From an archaeon RBG_16_50_20 (lineage in GTDB: Archaea; Thermoproteota; Bathyarchaeia; 40CM-2-53-6), in assembly GCA_001768965.1 (NCBI GenBank), contig MEMY01000052.1, positions 15,472 to 52,462 on the forward strand: a DNA stretch of 36,991 bases, given 5' to 3'. Shown here piece by piece: positions 23,938-31,399 of this stretch (position 1 is the stretch's first letter; every line of letters begins with the position of its first letter). The position numbers were made by a program, and so were the translations under genes. The notes under the pieces are model-generated. The model did no database searches and had not been told where the DNA came from. It saw only the letters and a program-made list of their open reading frames with translations.

Positions 23938-26916
23938 TTGGAGACCCTGACCCCTCGAAGGTTCTTTGCTATTCTGATTCTTGCAATTACACTTTTTTCA
24001 GTGGCAGCCGAAGGGGTCGGTGCGACCTCACTTTTCGATGAGAGAGTAATACTCAACTGGAAGGCCGATCCCCCACTCAAAGCGGCTCTCCCAAACATCC
24101 TGCAAAATTCTCAAACTAAGGTCAGCGTCATAGTTGTGTTCTCAAGCATCCCTTCCTCTTGGCAACTTCATGCTCTCCAGGCCTTAGGAACTATTCGCAC
24201 TTTTACTGGACATGTGGCCACGATCGACGTGGCGCCGACTTCGCTCGTACAACTTGCCGCTCTCAGCTTCGTGGACCGCATCTCCAAACCGAAGATATTG
24301 AAGAGTGAACTCGACGTAAGCGTCCCTGACATCCTGGCGGACCAAGTCTGGAATGAGGTAAGAAATCCGGCTGGGAATCCTGTTGATGGTTCCGGTGTTG
24401 TAGTCGGCATAGTGGATTCTGGGATCGACTATCTTCACAAGGACTTCATGTTCAGGAACGGCACAAACAAGATTCTCTACATCTGGGACCAGTCGGTCGA
24501 CGGAAAACCACCTTCAGCGTTCAATTATGGAAATGAATGTTCGCCTATCGATATTCAAAGCCAGACCTGCAGCGAAGTGGACGGCGGCTCGAACGGACAG
24601 GAACCAGGACATGGGACGGCAGTCGCGGCAGTAGCGGCGAGTACAGGACAGGCGACCTCGGGCCTCGACAGTTGCCTCCTCTTTGAAGGTACAAGATGGT
24701 TCGATATAACTTCAAAGTGTCAGGCAACTAATGTAAAGCCCTTCCCCATACTTCTCAAACCAAATGACTACTTGTATTTCGGCAGCGTAGAACAGTTCAA
24801 CAAGATATTTTTTGATCTAGCAACCGGAGGCAGCTACGAGACACTAACCTGGGAATACTCCAGAGGATCTGGGTCTTGGGCCAAATTGCCCAATGATACG
24901 ATCACCGTTGACTCGCACGAGCTTAGTTTTGTATCCAAGGCGGATGGAACTGCAGGGCTAAGTCGAAATGGAACATTCGCATTCGCGCCACCAGTACCTT
25001 GGAAACCCGACACTCTCAATGAAGTGGGCGACATGTATTGGCTTCGGCTTAATGCACAGGAGGTTGGTAAGCCCGCGACGGCTAATCGAATCCTGAGAAC
25101 ACCGTCGTATGTCGGTGTTGCTCCGGGCGCATCCATCGTCGCGGTGAAACTGAGAAGTGGAAGCGAGGATCATGTGCTTGACGGAATGAGTTACGTGATT
25201 CAAAAGGCGCGGGAGCTTGGTCGCCCACTCGTAATCGACCACAGCCTCGGCAGTTCTCTGGGATCTCATGATGGAACTGAACCACTTGAAATCGCTATGA
25301 CAGATCTTGCACAAGACGGTGTCCCGATAGTCGTCGCAGCAGGCAACTCTAGGAACTTGAACCTACACGCTAGAGGAAAACTATCGCCTGGACAATCAAT
25401 GACCGTCTACTGGTCCGTTAACCAGTATGAGAGTGGAAGTTATGTTGATCTCTGGTATCCCGTCTCTGACAACATTGGAATTTCTGTGAAGACCCCATCC
25501 AGGATCAGTGTGTTCGGTCCGACGGATGAGTCTGGTGTAAATACGCCCGACGGCAATGTCCAGATCTTGACTGGAGAGCGATCTAGCGGGAAGGAGTGGT
25601 GGATTAACATAACCTCCCCACCAGGCCGAGACTTACAGACAAGTCCATGGTCCTTCACTCTGACGGGCGCAAGAATTTCGGAAGGAAGGTGGGACGCTTG
25701 GGTGGAACCAGGCCAGTTTACGTTGAACGCTACCAGCCTCTACATAATCGACCCCCAGGATACGATCGATTATCCTGGCACAGCACGCGGCGTCATAACA
25801 GTAGGTTCGTATATGACGCGCCTCTTCTGGAGGTCTGGTTGCAGCGCCTGTATTGCATACTCATTGGCCCAAGGCAAACATGGAATCTGGTGGACCACAC
25901 CCCCCGCTCCCGACGACGGGGCGTTGACATATTCTAGCAGCATGGGGCCCACGCGTGATGGGAGGATGAAACCTGAACTTGTGGCACCGGGTGCTCAGAT
26001 AATAGCGGCTCGCGCATCAACCAGACCGCAGAAGTACTCTGACCCTGACAACTATCATCAAGTCTGGCGAGGAACAAGTTTTTCCGCGCCCCATGTTGTG
26101 GGCGTCATTGCCATGATGCTTCAGATGAACCCGTACTTGACTCCAAACCAAATTAAGACCATCTTGACCCAGGATGCTACGCAGGACAAGTTCACAGGTG
26201 CGATAGACAGAGACATCGGTTCGCCACTTTGGGGTTGGGGGAAGGTGAACGCATTGGCGTCGACGGAAGATGCGCCAACACTTTACTCTGTGAGACTACA
26301 AATCGAGGCCGAGCCCGGGGATTTCATAGTCAACCTCAATCTGGATGGAGAAAGCGCGTTTGCCATTCCACTCAACCAGACAAATACGCTGATTCTCGAG
26401 TTTAGGCGAGGTGGGACACATACGATCGAACTTGCCCCTCATACGATTCAGATTTCTCCTGGAGTCAGGTATGTCGCCTCAGGTACACCGTGGGAGTTCT
26501 CCTCGGGGGGAATTAGGAAGTTCGATTATCAACTCCAATACTATCTCGAGGTAACATCACCCTATGGATACGCTATTGGCACAGGGTGGTACGGCGCAAA
26601 TACGACAGTAACAGCAGGTGTCTACCCGCTTGAGGTACCAGGGTTCCACTTCCAAGGATGGACTGGATCCGTCACCTCACCATCTTCTTCGATAAAAGTA
26701 ACAATGAATTCGGAGAAACGATTGGTAGCTCAATGGGCGGAAGACCGGCCAATGATGGACAGTTCCGCGCCCCTCAACGTTTTTCTCGTCGTGGCTTTGG
26801 CGGTCATAGGAATCGCATCTTTGGTGATGCTGTTCAAGACTGGACGCGTGAATTTGCTATCGATCCGTAGGAACGACGCGACCCGCCGATTTCGTCGACT
26901 CCTCTCCGAATCTTGA
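23938..26916 (+). CDS. membrane-anchored subtilisin-like serine protease (S8) with inserted beta domain
   Basis: Extracellular S8 protease of 992 residues. After a signal peptide (RRFFAILILAITLFSVAAEG) and a propeptide-like region, the triad is Asp160 (VGIVDSGIDY), His225 (PGHGTAVAAVAAS) and Ser714 (RGTSFSAPHVVG), with oxyanion Asn470 (VVAAGNSRN). Between His225 and YVGVAPGASIVAVK (391-404) about 150 extra residues form what looks like a jellyroll: LTWEYSRGSGSWAKL, DGTAGLSRNGTFAF, PVPWKPDTL and MYWLRLN. A second beta insert lies between Asn470 and the serine (about 475-600). The C-terminus has a GTGWYGANTTV repeat like those in the tyrosine-rich protein at 31.4 kb, then one membrane helix (PLNVFLVVALAVIGIASLV). 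The start is TTG at 23938; an in-frame TGA lies near 23905. The last 83 bp overlap the convergent PUA gene. Confidence 0.93.
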   Translation: METLTPRRFFAILILAITLFSVAAEGVGATSLFDERVILNWKADPPLKAALPNILQNSQTKVSVIVVFSSIPSSWQLHALQALGTIRTFTGHVATIDVAPTSLVQLAALSFVDRISKPKILKSELDVSVPDILADQVWNEVRNPAGNPVDGSGVVVGIVDSGIDYLHKDFMFRNGTNKILYIWDQSVDGKPPSAFNYGNECSPIDIQSQTCSEVDGGSNGQEPGHGTAVAAVAASTGQATSGLDSCLLFEGTRWFDITSKCQATNVKPFPILLKPNDYLYFGSVEQFNKIFFDLATGGSYETLTWEYSRGSGSWAKLPNDTITVDSHELSFVSKADGTAGLSRNGTFAFAPPVPWKPDTLNEVGDMYWLRLNAQEVGKPATANRILRTPSYVGVAPGASIVAVKLRSGSEDHVLDGMSYVIQKARELGRPLVIDHSLGSSLGSHDGTEPLEIAMTDLAQDGVPIVVAAGNSRNLNLHARGKLSPGQSMTVYWSVNQYESGSYVDLWYPVSDNIGISVKTPSRISVFGPTDESGVNTPDGNVQILTGERSSGKEWWINITSPPGRDLQTSPWSFTLTGARISEGRWDAWVEPGQFTLNATSLYIIDPQDTIDYPGTARGVITVGSYMTRLFWRSGCSACIAYSLAQGKHGIWWTTPPAPDDGALTYSSSMGPTRDGRMKPELVAPGAQIIAARASTRPQKYSDPDNYHQVWRGTSFSAPHVVGVIAMMLQMNPYLTPNQIKTILTQDATQDKFTGAIDRDIGSPLWGWGKVNALASTEDAPTLYSVRLQIEAEPGDFIVNLNLDGESAFAIPLNQTNTLILEFRRGGTHTIELAPHTIQISPGVRYVASGTPWEFSSGGIRKFDYQLQYYLEVTSPYGYAIGTGWYGANTTVTAGVYPLEVPGFHFQGWTGSVTSPSSSIKVTMNSEKRLVAQWAEDRPMMDSSAPLNVFLVVALAVIGIASLVMLFKTGRVNLLSIRRNDATRRFRRLLSES

Positions 26917-27364
26917 CGGCGACGCCTCGCTTGAAGAATCTCATGTCATGACCGGCCAAAACTGCCCGGCCGACCCCAAGTAGGACTCCCCCCTGGTCAG
27001 TGACGATTGCCTCCTCAGCCGGCCGTAACCTTTCATCCGCGCTCACCACGTGCTTTGCGAATACGTCGCCTCCAACTTTGATGAAGTCCGCCACATCGTT
27101 CGATACTACCACCATGTTTGGAGGGCTCTGCAGTTTGGAAAGGATCATTCTAGCCCCGTGTGGAGTAAGTGCGAGATAACCGTCCTTTGGCCTGAGCGTC
27201 GCGATGAGTTGATTTCTCCGGTAAATGTGCCTAATCCTGCCGGTTCGCGTTGAACAAGCTATCTTTGTCTCCCTATCGAACAACGCAGACCCAACTTCCT
27301 CTTCAAACTGATAGCTAGCGACTCCTCTCAGCTTTCTGATCTGAGACACGGTTGCAGGCTTCAA
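26834..27364 (-). CDS. PUA-domain RNA-binding protein
   Basis: The 176-residue protein ends with a PUA domain (about 82-155): MVVVSNDVADFIKVGGDVFA, HVVSADERLRPAEEAIV, GVLLGVGRAVLAGHDM and KRGVAVKIRRG, as found in archaeosine transglycosylase and pseudouridine synthases. An N-terminal region with YQFEEEVGSALFDRETKI, GRIRHIY and YLALTPHGARMIL resembles the pre-PUA domain of those proteins. No catalytic domain is visible, so it probably binds RNA as a tRNA- or rRNA-related factor. The start is TTG at 27364, 36 bp behind CTTAAATT. Its final 27 codons run antisense to the subtilase 3' end. Confidence 0.83.
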   Translation of the reverse strand: MKPATVSQIRKLRGVASYQFEEEVGSALFDRETKIACSTRTGRIRHIYRRNQLIATLRPKDGYLALTPHGARMILSKLQSPPNMVVVSNDVADFIKVGGDVFAKHVVSADERLRPAEEAIVTDQGGVLLGVGRAVLAGHDMRFFKRGVAVKIRRGVDEIGGSRRSYGSIANSRVQS

Positions 27365-27394
27365 ATGGACCGAGGTGCGATAGTTCGAGTAACC

Positions 27395-27404
27395 AATTTA
27401 AGCT
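27395..27404. promoter_or_regulatory. possibly shared TATA-like box between PUA and MBF1 genes
   Basis: AATTTAAGCT is the only AT-rich box in the 76-bp spacer. Read on the minus strand it gives AGCTTAAATT, about 36 bp before the PUA start; read on the plus strand it lies about 41 bp before the MBF1 start. It could serve both directions. Confidence 0.4.
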
Positions 27405-27440
27405 TCGAGTGGGCGCAAAACGACGCAGGAAGCCCAGCTC

Positions 27441-27950
27441 TTGAATTGCGATATCTGTGGAAGAGAAATCTCCGGTCAACCCTTCAAGGTGAGGGTTGAA
27501 GGAGCGAAGATGCTTGTGTGTGGCCGATGCAGGAATCTGGGCAAACCATACGAAGAGGAGCCAACCGTGAGAAGAGCGCTAACAAAGCCGATCACGCTGC
27601 CGAGAACCGCACAGAGGAAAGCACCAGAACTTCCGAGAGGAATGGAGGCGCTGGATATTGCTGAGGATTGCGCCCAGCAAGTGCGACAGCGGCGAATGAA
27701 ACTCGGGCTCTCGCAAGAAGACCTTGCGAAGCGAGTCAGAGAGAAACTGTCAGTGATACAGAAGATCGAAACGGGGAAGATTACTCCTGATACCAAGCTT
27801 TGCAAGGAGCTTGAGCACGAACTTAAGATCAAACTTCTCGTGCCCCGCAAAGAGGCATCTGAATTTCCGAAAACGGCGGCACCAGCGGAGATCACGTTAG
27901 GTGACATCATAAAAATCAGGGACAAATCGAAATCAGCCAGGGAAGATTAG
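27441..27950 (+). CDS. mbf1: multiprotein bridging factor 1 homologue (aMBF1)
   Basis: Archaeal MBF1 consists of an N-terminal zinc ribbon (Cys3 and Cys6 in NCDICGREI; Cys27 and Cys30 in LVCGRCRNL) and a C-terminal Cro-like helix-turn-helix (MKLGLSQEDLAKRVREKLSV, IQKIETGKITPDTKLCKEL). It associates with ribosomes and possibly with basal transcription factors. The linker between the two is basic and proline-rich. The TTG start at 27441 is required for the first CxxC; AGGAAG lies 12 bases upstream. The stop codon overlaps the convergent trm56 stop. Confidence 0.94.
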   Translation: MNCDICGREISGQPFKVRVEGAKMLVCGRCRNLGKPYEEEPTVRRALTKPITLPRTAQRKAPELPRGMEALDIAEDCAQQVRQRRMKLGLSQEDLAKRVREKLSVIQKIETGKITPDTKLCKELEHELKIKLLVPRKEASEFPKTAAPAEITLGDIIKIRDKSKSARED

Positions 27951-28501
27951 GGCCTCACTACTCTCTTCCCGTGTTCTGTGGGCACAATTCGAAGTGCCGC
28001 GTTCGGGAACTCTTCCTGCAAACCGCGGTGGTTGAACATCCAGTCAAGGAATATGCCCAGGGCGCTTACTTCACTGATCGGCTGGTTTGTTACAGAAACA
28101 TTCCAATCAGCCAGGTGGAACATTTCACCTGGAACCTTCTCTGCCCCAACCACGACCAGTTTGTTTTCATGGGAGGCTCTTATTCGCTCAATGATCTCAG
28201 GGAGTGGGATGCCGTACGCGGTCAGGTGAACCACCCTCCCGCCCGCTTTCTTCCACTCTGTGACAGAATGCCTCCAGGGCTTACCGGTCTCGATTGTGAA
28301 ACTCCCGCCGAACTGCTTTGTCACACGGTTGATAGTGTCAGTGATACGTCGGTCATGGACATCTGATATGATGATTCCATCGGCACCCAAAGCACGAGCG
28401 GTCAGGCAAACGTGGGTTGTTACACGTACGTCTCGCTGAATTCGGTGACCGAGGCGCAGAACCACTAGTTGGTTTCTACTTCGAGCGGTCTTCGTGGTCA
28501 T
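27947..28501 (-). CDS. trm56: tRNA (cytidine(56)-2'-O)-methyltransferase
   Basis: SPOUT-family enzyme that adds a 2'-O-methyl to C56 in the T-loop of archaeal tRNAs, using S-adenosylmethionine. Recognised from VVLRLGHRIQRDVRVTTHVC, LTARALGADGIII, VHLTAYGIPL and the knot segment KLVVVGAEKVPGEMFHLADWNVSV, followed by NQPISEVSALGIFLDW. The 184 residues are about the normal length. ATG at 28501. A small membrane protein gene lies 11 bp upstream on the same strand, so the two are probably one transcript. Confidence 0.94.
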   Translation of the reverse strand: MTTKTARSRNQLVVLRLGHRIQRDVRVTTHVCLTARALGADGIIISDVHDRRITDTINRVTKQFGGSFTIETGKPWRHSVTEWKKAGGRVVHLTAYGIPLPEIIERIRASHENKLVVVGAEKVPGEMFHLADWNVSVTNQPISEVSALGIFLDWMFNHRGLQEEFPNAALRIVPTEHGKRVVRP

Positions 28502-28512
28502 TATGACCGAAC

Positions 28513-28701
28513 TTAGCGTGTTTTGATTATCAGATAGATACCGATTAGAAAGATTACGCTTCCGAGGAGCTCGATAATGCCCACTTTCAAGTACGTTGCG
28601 GGAGAGACGCCCCCTTGTGTCACGAATAATGACCCGGATATGGCGAGCATTGCACCTGCAAAAAACAGCATAAATCCCAAAGTGGCTAAGGTTTCTTTCA
28701 T
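28513..28701 (-). CDS. small two-helix membrane protein
   Basis: A 62-residue protein with two hydrophobic segments (FMLFFAGAMLAISGSLFV and VGIIELLGSVIFLIGIYLII) and a short basic end; no family is recognised. The start at ATG 28701 is preferred over GTG 28728 because the TATA-like CTTTTATAC near 28740-28748 would put the transcript start near 28718, downstream of the GTG. It is followed 11 bp later by trm56, which points to joint transcription rather than joint function. Confidence 0.6.
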   Translation of the reverse strand: MKETLATLGFMLFFAGAMLAISGSLFVTQGGVSPATYLKVGIIELLGSVIFLIGIYLIIKTR

Positions 28702-28738
28702 TTTTCGAGAGCCCGCGGACGCTAACACCCAGTCAGAT

Positions 28739-28748
28739 TGTATAAAAG
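28739..28748 (-). promoter_or_regulatory. TATA-like promoter of the small membrane protein / trm56 unit
   Basis: The minus strand reads CTTTTATACA, about 43 bp before the ATG at 28701. On the plus strand the same box (TATAAAAG) is 95 bp before TFE, farther than the other promoters seen here. Confidence 0.45.
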
Positions 28749-28835
28749 AGTTGCTTGCTTTGATGCCTGCCGCCGGATAGCCAACAAAGGATTAATGCGA
28801 AGCATCGCCCTAAGAACTGAACATTCGCAGAGGTC

Positions 28836-29360
28836 ATGGCTTTGTCGGTGCTTGATGAGGAACTGATAAAGGTCGCAAACTTATTCGGAAGCGAAGATGC
28901 GGTCGCGGTTGTAAGGAGCCTGAAGAAAATCGGCGAAGCAACCGACGAGATAATAGCCAACGATCTCAAAACCGTGAAGGAAGTTCGCCTCAACAGCGTG
29001 CGCAAAATTCTATACAAGCTCTATGATCACGGGCTTGTATCATGCACCCGAGTCAGAGATGAGAAGACAGGGTGGTTCATTTTCTATTGGCGCCTGCAAC
29101 CCGATCAACTTGATGCCTTCATTAGAAGTCGCAAAAAGAGAGCTTTGGACAAGTTGAAGCAGCGCCTTGATTTCGAACGAAATCACACATTCTTTGTCTG
29201 CAAAACCGACCTCGACATCCGTGTGACGTTCGAGGAAGGAATGGAGAGTTCATTCAAATGTGCTAAGTGCGCTAATCAACTTGAAAGTTCAGAAAACGCG
29301 GGCATGATTACCGTACTCGAAGCCAGAGTCCAAAAACTGGAGGCTGAACTCAGCCGATAA
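28836..29360 (+). CDS. tfe: transcription initiation factor E, alpha subunit
   Basis: TFE helps the archaeal RNA polymerase open promoters. The 174-residue protein has the extended winged helix (residues 5-88; DEELIKVANLFGSEDAVAVV, LNSVRKILYKLYDHGLVS, WFIFYWRLQ), a linking helix and a C-terminal zinc ribbon (119-148). In the ribbon the first CxxC pair is incomplete: Cys122-Lys-Thr-Asp125, while Cys142 and Cys145 (FKCAKCANQ) are intact. Zinc may still bind through aspartate, or the ribbon may be weakened. A leucine-rich coiled coil ends the protein. The ATG has GAGGTC immediately before it. DUF2110 follows 11 bp later, an association often seen in archaea. Confidence 0.94.
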   Translation: MALSVLDEELIKVANLFGSEDAVAVVRSLKKIGEATDEIIANDLKTVKEVRLNSVRKILYKLYDHGLVSCTRVRDEKTGWFIFYWRLQPDQLDAFIRSRKKRALDKLKQRLDFERNHTFFVCKTDLDIRVTFEEGMESSFKCAKCANQLESSENAGMITVLEARVQKLEAELSR

Positions 29361-29371
29361 CGCTGACCAAA

Positions 29372-30139
29372 ATGAGAGTCACACTACTCCAGAGACCTGG
29401 ACGAGTCAAGATCGACGATTTCAACACCTCTTTGAGGCAAGCGCTTTCTACGCTTGAACGCGGACTTTCCGCGAAAGCGAAGATCGCTGGATTTTCCAAA
29501 GGGGGATGGGCACAGGTCGAGGTTAATGGCGAAGATAGTGAAATTCTTGAGGAGCTGATCTCACGCGAACTTTGTCGGGCTACAACTAGCCTATCCGAAG
29601 TTGAACTCTTCGGAAACTATTCTGGAATTGTAGCGAGCGAACACAGGAATCACTTAGAGATTGATCTGGGAATCGAATCACCGAAACCCTTGACCGCAGG
29701 AATAGATCTGAGCGCACTGCGAGCACAGCTATCCGACGGAAAGACACAAACCATCGAAGAAATCACAGAAAACTATTGCGTCAACTCTGAGTCCAAGATT
29801 TCGATTCGCGTTACACGCATAGGAGCTGATTCAGGGACAATTGAAGGGTGGATGGCGGATTCGCAAATCGACTTATTCGCTGAATGGATTTCCACTAATC
29901 TTGAGCGTGTACAAGTCTATGGTTGTACTCGACCGCAACTCGATTCTTCCATAAGAAGAACCGGCCTCGAAAGAGACGTCGTCTCAATTGAAACAATGAC
30001 CCTCACAACTCATTCTGTCATCTGTAAACTAGGAACTGATTCGATCGGATTGATCCCCAAGCTGGGCTCAATTCTGCGAACAACGGAATTGAAGCCATTC
30101 ATTCCTAACCGGATAATCTCGAGATGTCGGAAATGGTGA
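29372..30139 (+). CDS. DUF2110 family protein, TFE neighbour
   Basis: The 255-residue protein matches the archaeal DUF2110 family by its beginning (RVTLLQRPGRVKID), the central GGWAQVEVNGEDSEILEELI and FGNYSGIV segments, and its position directly after tfe. Its function is unknown; the recurrent pairing with TFE suggests a link to transcription or RNA. A middle strand-rich part (KISIRVTRIGADSGTIEGWM) and the C-terminal EMTLTTHSVICKL-like strand region (written here as ETMTLTTHSVICKL) recall an S1/OB-like repeat, but this is a weak impression. It overlaps lplA by 16 bp, so tfe-DUF2110-lplA are probably co-transcribed. Confidence 0.82.
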   Translation: MRVTLLQRPGRVKIDDFNTSLRQALSTLERGLSAKAKIAGFSKGGWAQVEVNGEDSEILEELISRELCRATTSLSEVELFGNYSGIVASEHRNHLEIDLGIESPKPLTAGIDLSALRAQLSDGKTQTIEEITENYCVNSESKISIRVTRIGADSGTIEGWMADSQIDLFAEWISTNLERVQVYGCTRPQLDSSIRRTGLERDVVSIETMTLTTHSVICKLGTDSIGLIPKLGSILRTTELKPFIPNRIISRCRKW

Positions 30140-30966
30140 TCGAAGAAGAATCGTCAAAGATTTGGAGGGTACTTGAGGTTAGCTACCCTTCGGTCTTTCA
30201 GAACCTCGCTCTTGAGGAGGCGTTGACCCGCTCTCGCATGCTGCCGACGTTTCGTCCCATTGTAAGGCTGTGGAGAAATCCCCCCTCAGTCATCGTGGGG
30301 CGGTTTCAGAATGTTGGTGCAGAAGTTGATGTCGAATTATGCGAGCAGAATGACATAGCCATCGCCAGACGGTTCACGGGCGGGGGAAGCGTTTTTCATG
30401 ATATGGGCAACTTGAACTTGACTCTTGTAACCGGCCACCCAGAAGGCATTACCCTTGGCCAACTTCACGAGAAGAACGCATCCATCATTCTAGACCTGCT
30501 TGCGCGTTTAGGATCTGAGGGCGTTCTGGTTCGGCCAAATTCCATCCATGTAGGTGGTCGAAAAATCTCGGGTGCCGCTGCCACACTGGGCCAACGCTTC
30601 GCTCTCTGGCACGCGTCGATCCTCATTTCAACTGACGTTCTCATGCTGCAACGCGTCTTAGCGCCCAGTCAGGTAATCAGGGAGACGAGGTCAATTCGAA
30701 GTAATTGGCATCCGGTGACAACTCTAGCCGAAGTGCTCCACAGATCGGTCGACCTGGAACATGTACAGAGAACGCTTCTGCAGTCGTGCAGGAGCGCGCT
30801 TGACGCGAAGCTTGAGCGGAGTGAACTGCTCGAAGATGAAAAGCAATACTCAAAATTTCTCTATGAAAGGAAATACGCCTCACAAGATTGGAATCTCCAC
30901 GGAAATTGGAAAAGCGAAGAATTGGAAGGAAAATGTAGTGAAGCTCACACAACTATAGCCGTGTGA
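30124..30966 (+). CDS. lplA: lipoate-protein ligase A family protein
   Basis: Attaches lipoate to acceptor proteins such as glycine cleavage H protein. The BPL/LplA/LipB-type catalytic domain has FQNLALEEAL, VIVGRFQNV, the substrate-binding loop RRFTGGGSVFHD (82-93), NLTLV and the conserved Lys147 in VGGRKISGAAAT. The 280 residues include a C-terminal part after about 200 that is helical and does not clearly match the E. coli accessory domain; some archaea supply that part as a separate LplB. Octanoyl or lipoate preference cannot be told. ATG at 30124, or 30133. The gene ends overlapping the convergent RAM gene by 22 bp. Confidence 0.88.
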   Translation: MSEMVIEEESSKIWRVLEVSYPSVFQNLALEEALTRSRMLPTFRPIVRLWRNPPSVIVGRFQNVGAEVDVELCEQNDIAIARRFTGGGSVFHDMGNLNLTLVTGHPEGITLGQLHEKNASIILDLLARLGSEGVLVRPNSIHVGGRKISGAAATLGQRFALWHASILISTDVLMLQRVLAPSQVIRETRSIRSNWHPVTTLAEVLHRSVDLEHVQRTLLQSCRSALDAKLERSELLEDEKQYSKFLYERKYASQDWNLHGNWKSEELEGKCSEAHTTIAV

Positions 30967-31175
30967 GTCCTCTCAACACCCTTAGCGGATTGGATTTTCT
31001 TTATCACGAGTTCGGACAAAGATGTCATGTCTGAGAGTTCAAGGTATGCTATGACGTCATAAACGCCAGTCACAGCGTGAACCATTTTGACACCCTTGAT
31101 CTTTGTGACTGCTTTGGCAACTGAACGTGCCATTCCGAGTTGGGCTTGAACTAGCACGTACGCTTTGACTACCAT
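30945..31175 (-). CDS. second free-standing RAM domain protein
   Basis: Like the gene at 11844-12080, this protein (76 residues) is only the Lrp/AsnC ligand-binding domain: strand VVKAYVLVQAQLG, helix ARSVAKAVTKIKG, strand VKMVHAVTGVYDVIAYLE, helix MTSLSELVIKKIQ and final THTAIVV. It lacks a DNA-binding domain. An upstream GTG at 31184 is possible, but the ATG at 31175 aligns with the family start. It may work as a dimer or decamer that senses a small ligand or modulates a partner. It overlaps the lplA 3' end antisense by 22 bp. Confidence 0.86.
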   Translation of the reverse strand: MVVKAYVLVQAQLGMARSVAKAVTKIKGVKMVHAVTGVYDVIAYLELSDMTSLSELVIKKIQSAKGVERTHTAIVV

Positions 31176-31243
31176 GTCTGGCACCGAGCTTGTAGGTCAG
31201 CACCAACGCGTACTAAAAAGCTCCCCTCAACAGCTCATATTCC

Positions 31244-31257
31244 GACGTCGTGACGTC
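31244..31257. other. paired GACGTC palindromes
   Basis: GACGTC at 31244-31249 and 31252-31257, separated by GT, form a nearly symmetric 14-bp site in the spacer ahead of the surface protein gene and behind the RAM gene promoter region. It is a possible operator; it may also be chance. Confidence 0.25.
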
Positions 31258-31279
31258 TCCCGAAATTGACAGAATTACC

Positions 31280-31286
31280 TGTTTTT
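31280..31286 (+). other. T-run in the RAM-surface protein spacer
   Basis: A TTTTTT tract near 31281-31286 lies between two divergently oriented genes, so a termination role is not obvious. The 31176-31399 spacer otherwise shows a weak AT-rich box (CCAAAAATAGG, about 31359-31369) that may belong to the promoter of the surface protein gene. Confidence 0.3.
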
Positions 31287-31399
31287 TCCAGCGACGCGTA
31301 GTTGAGCGAATTAGGGCTACAATTGACCCTGTATGTCCCCTTTCTGCCTCACTGAGTAAACCAAAAATAGGAATCAGCAGAGGTTGTTCTGCGGTTACG

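Noticed and set aside
28795..28866. Short upstream reading frame overlapping the TFE start.
   Set aside because: At 23 codons it has no ribosome-binding site and no other support.
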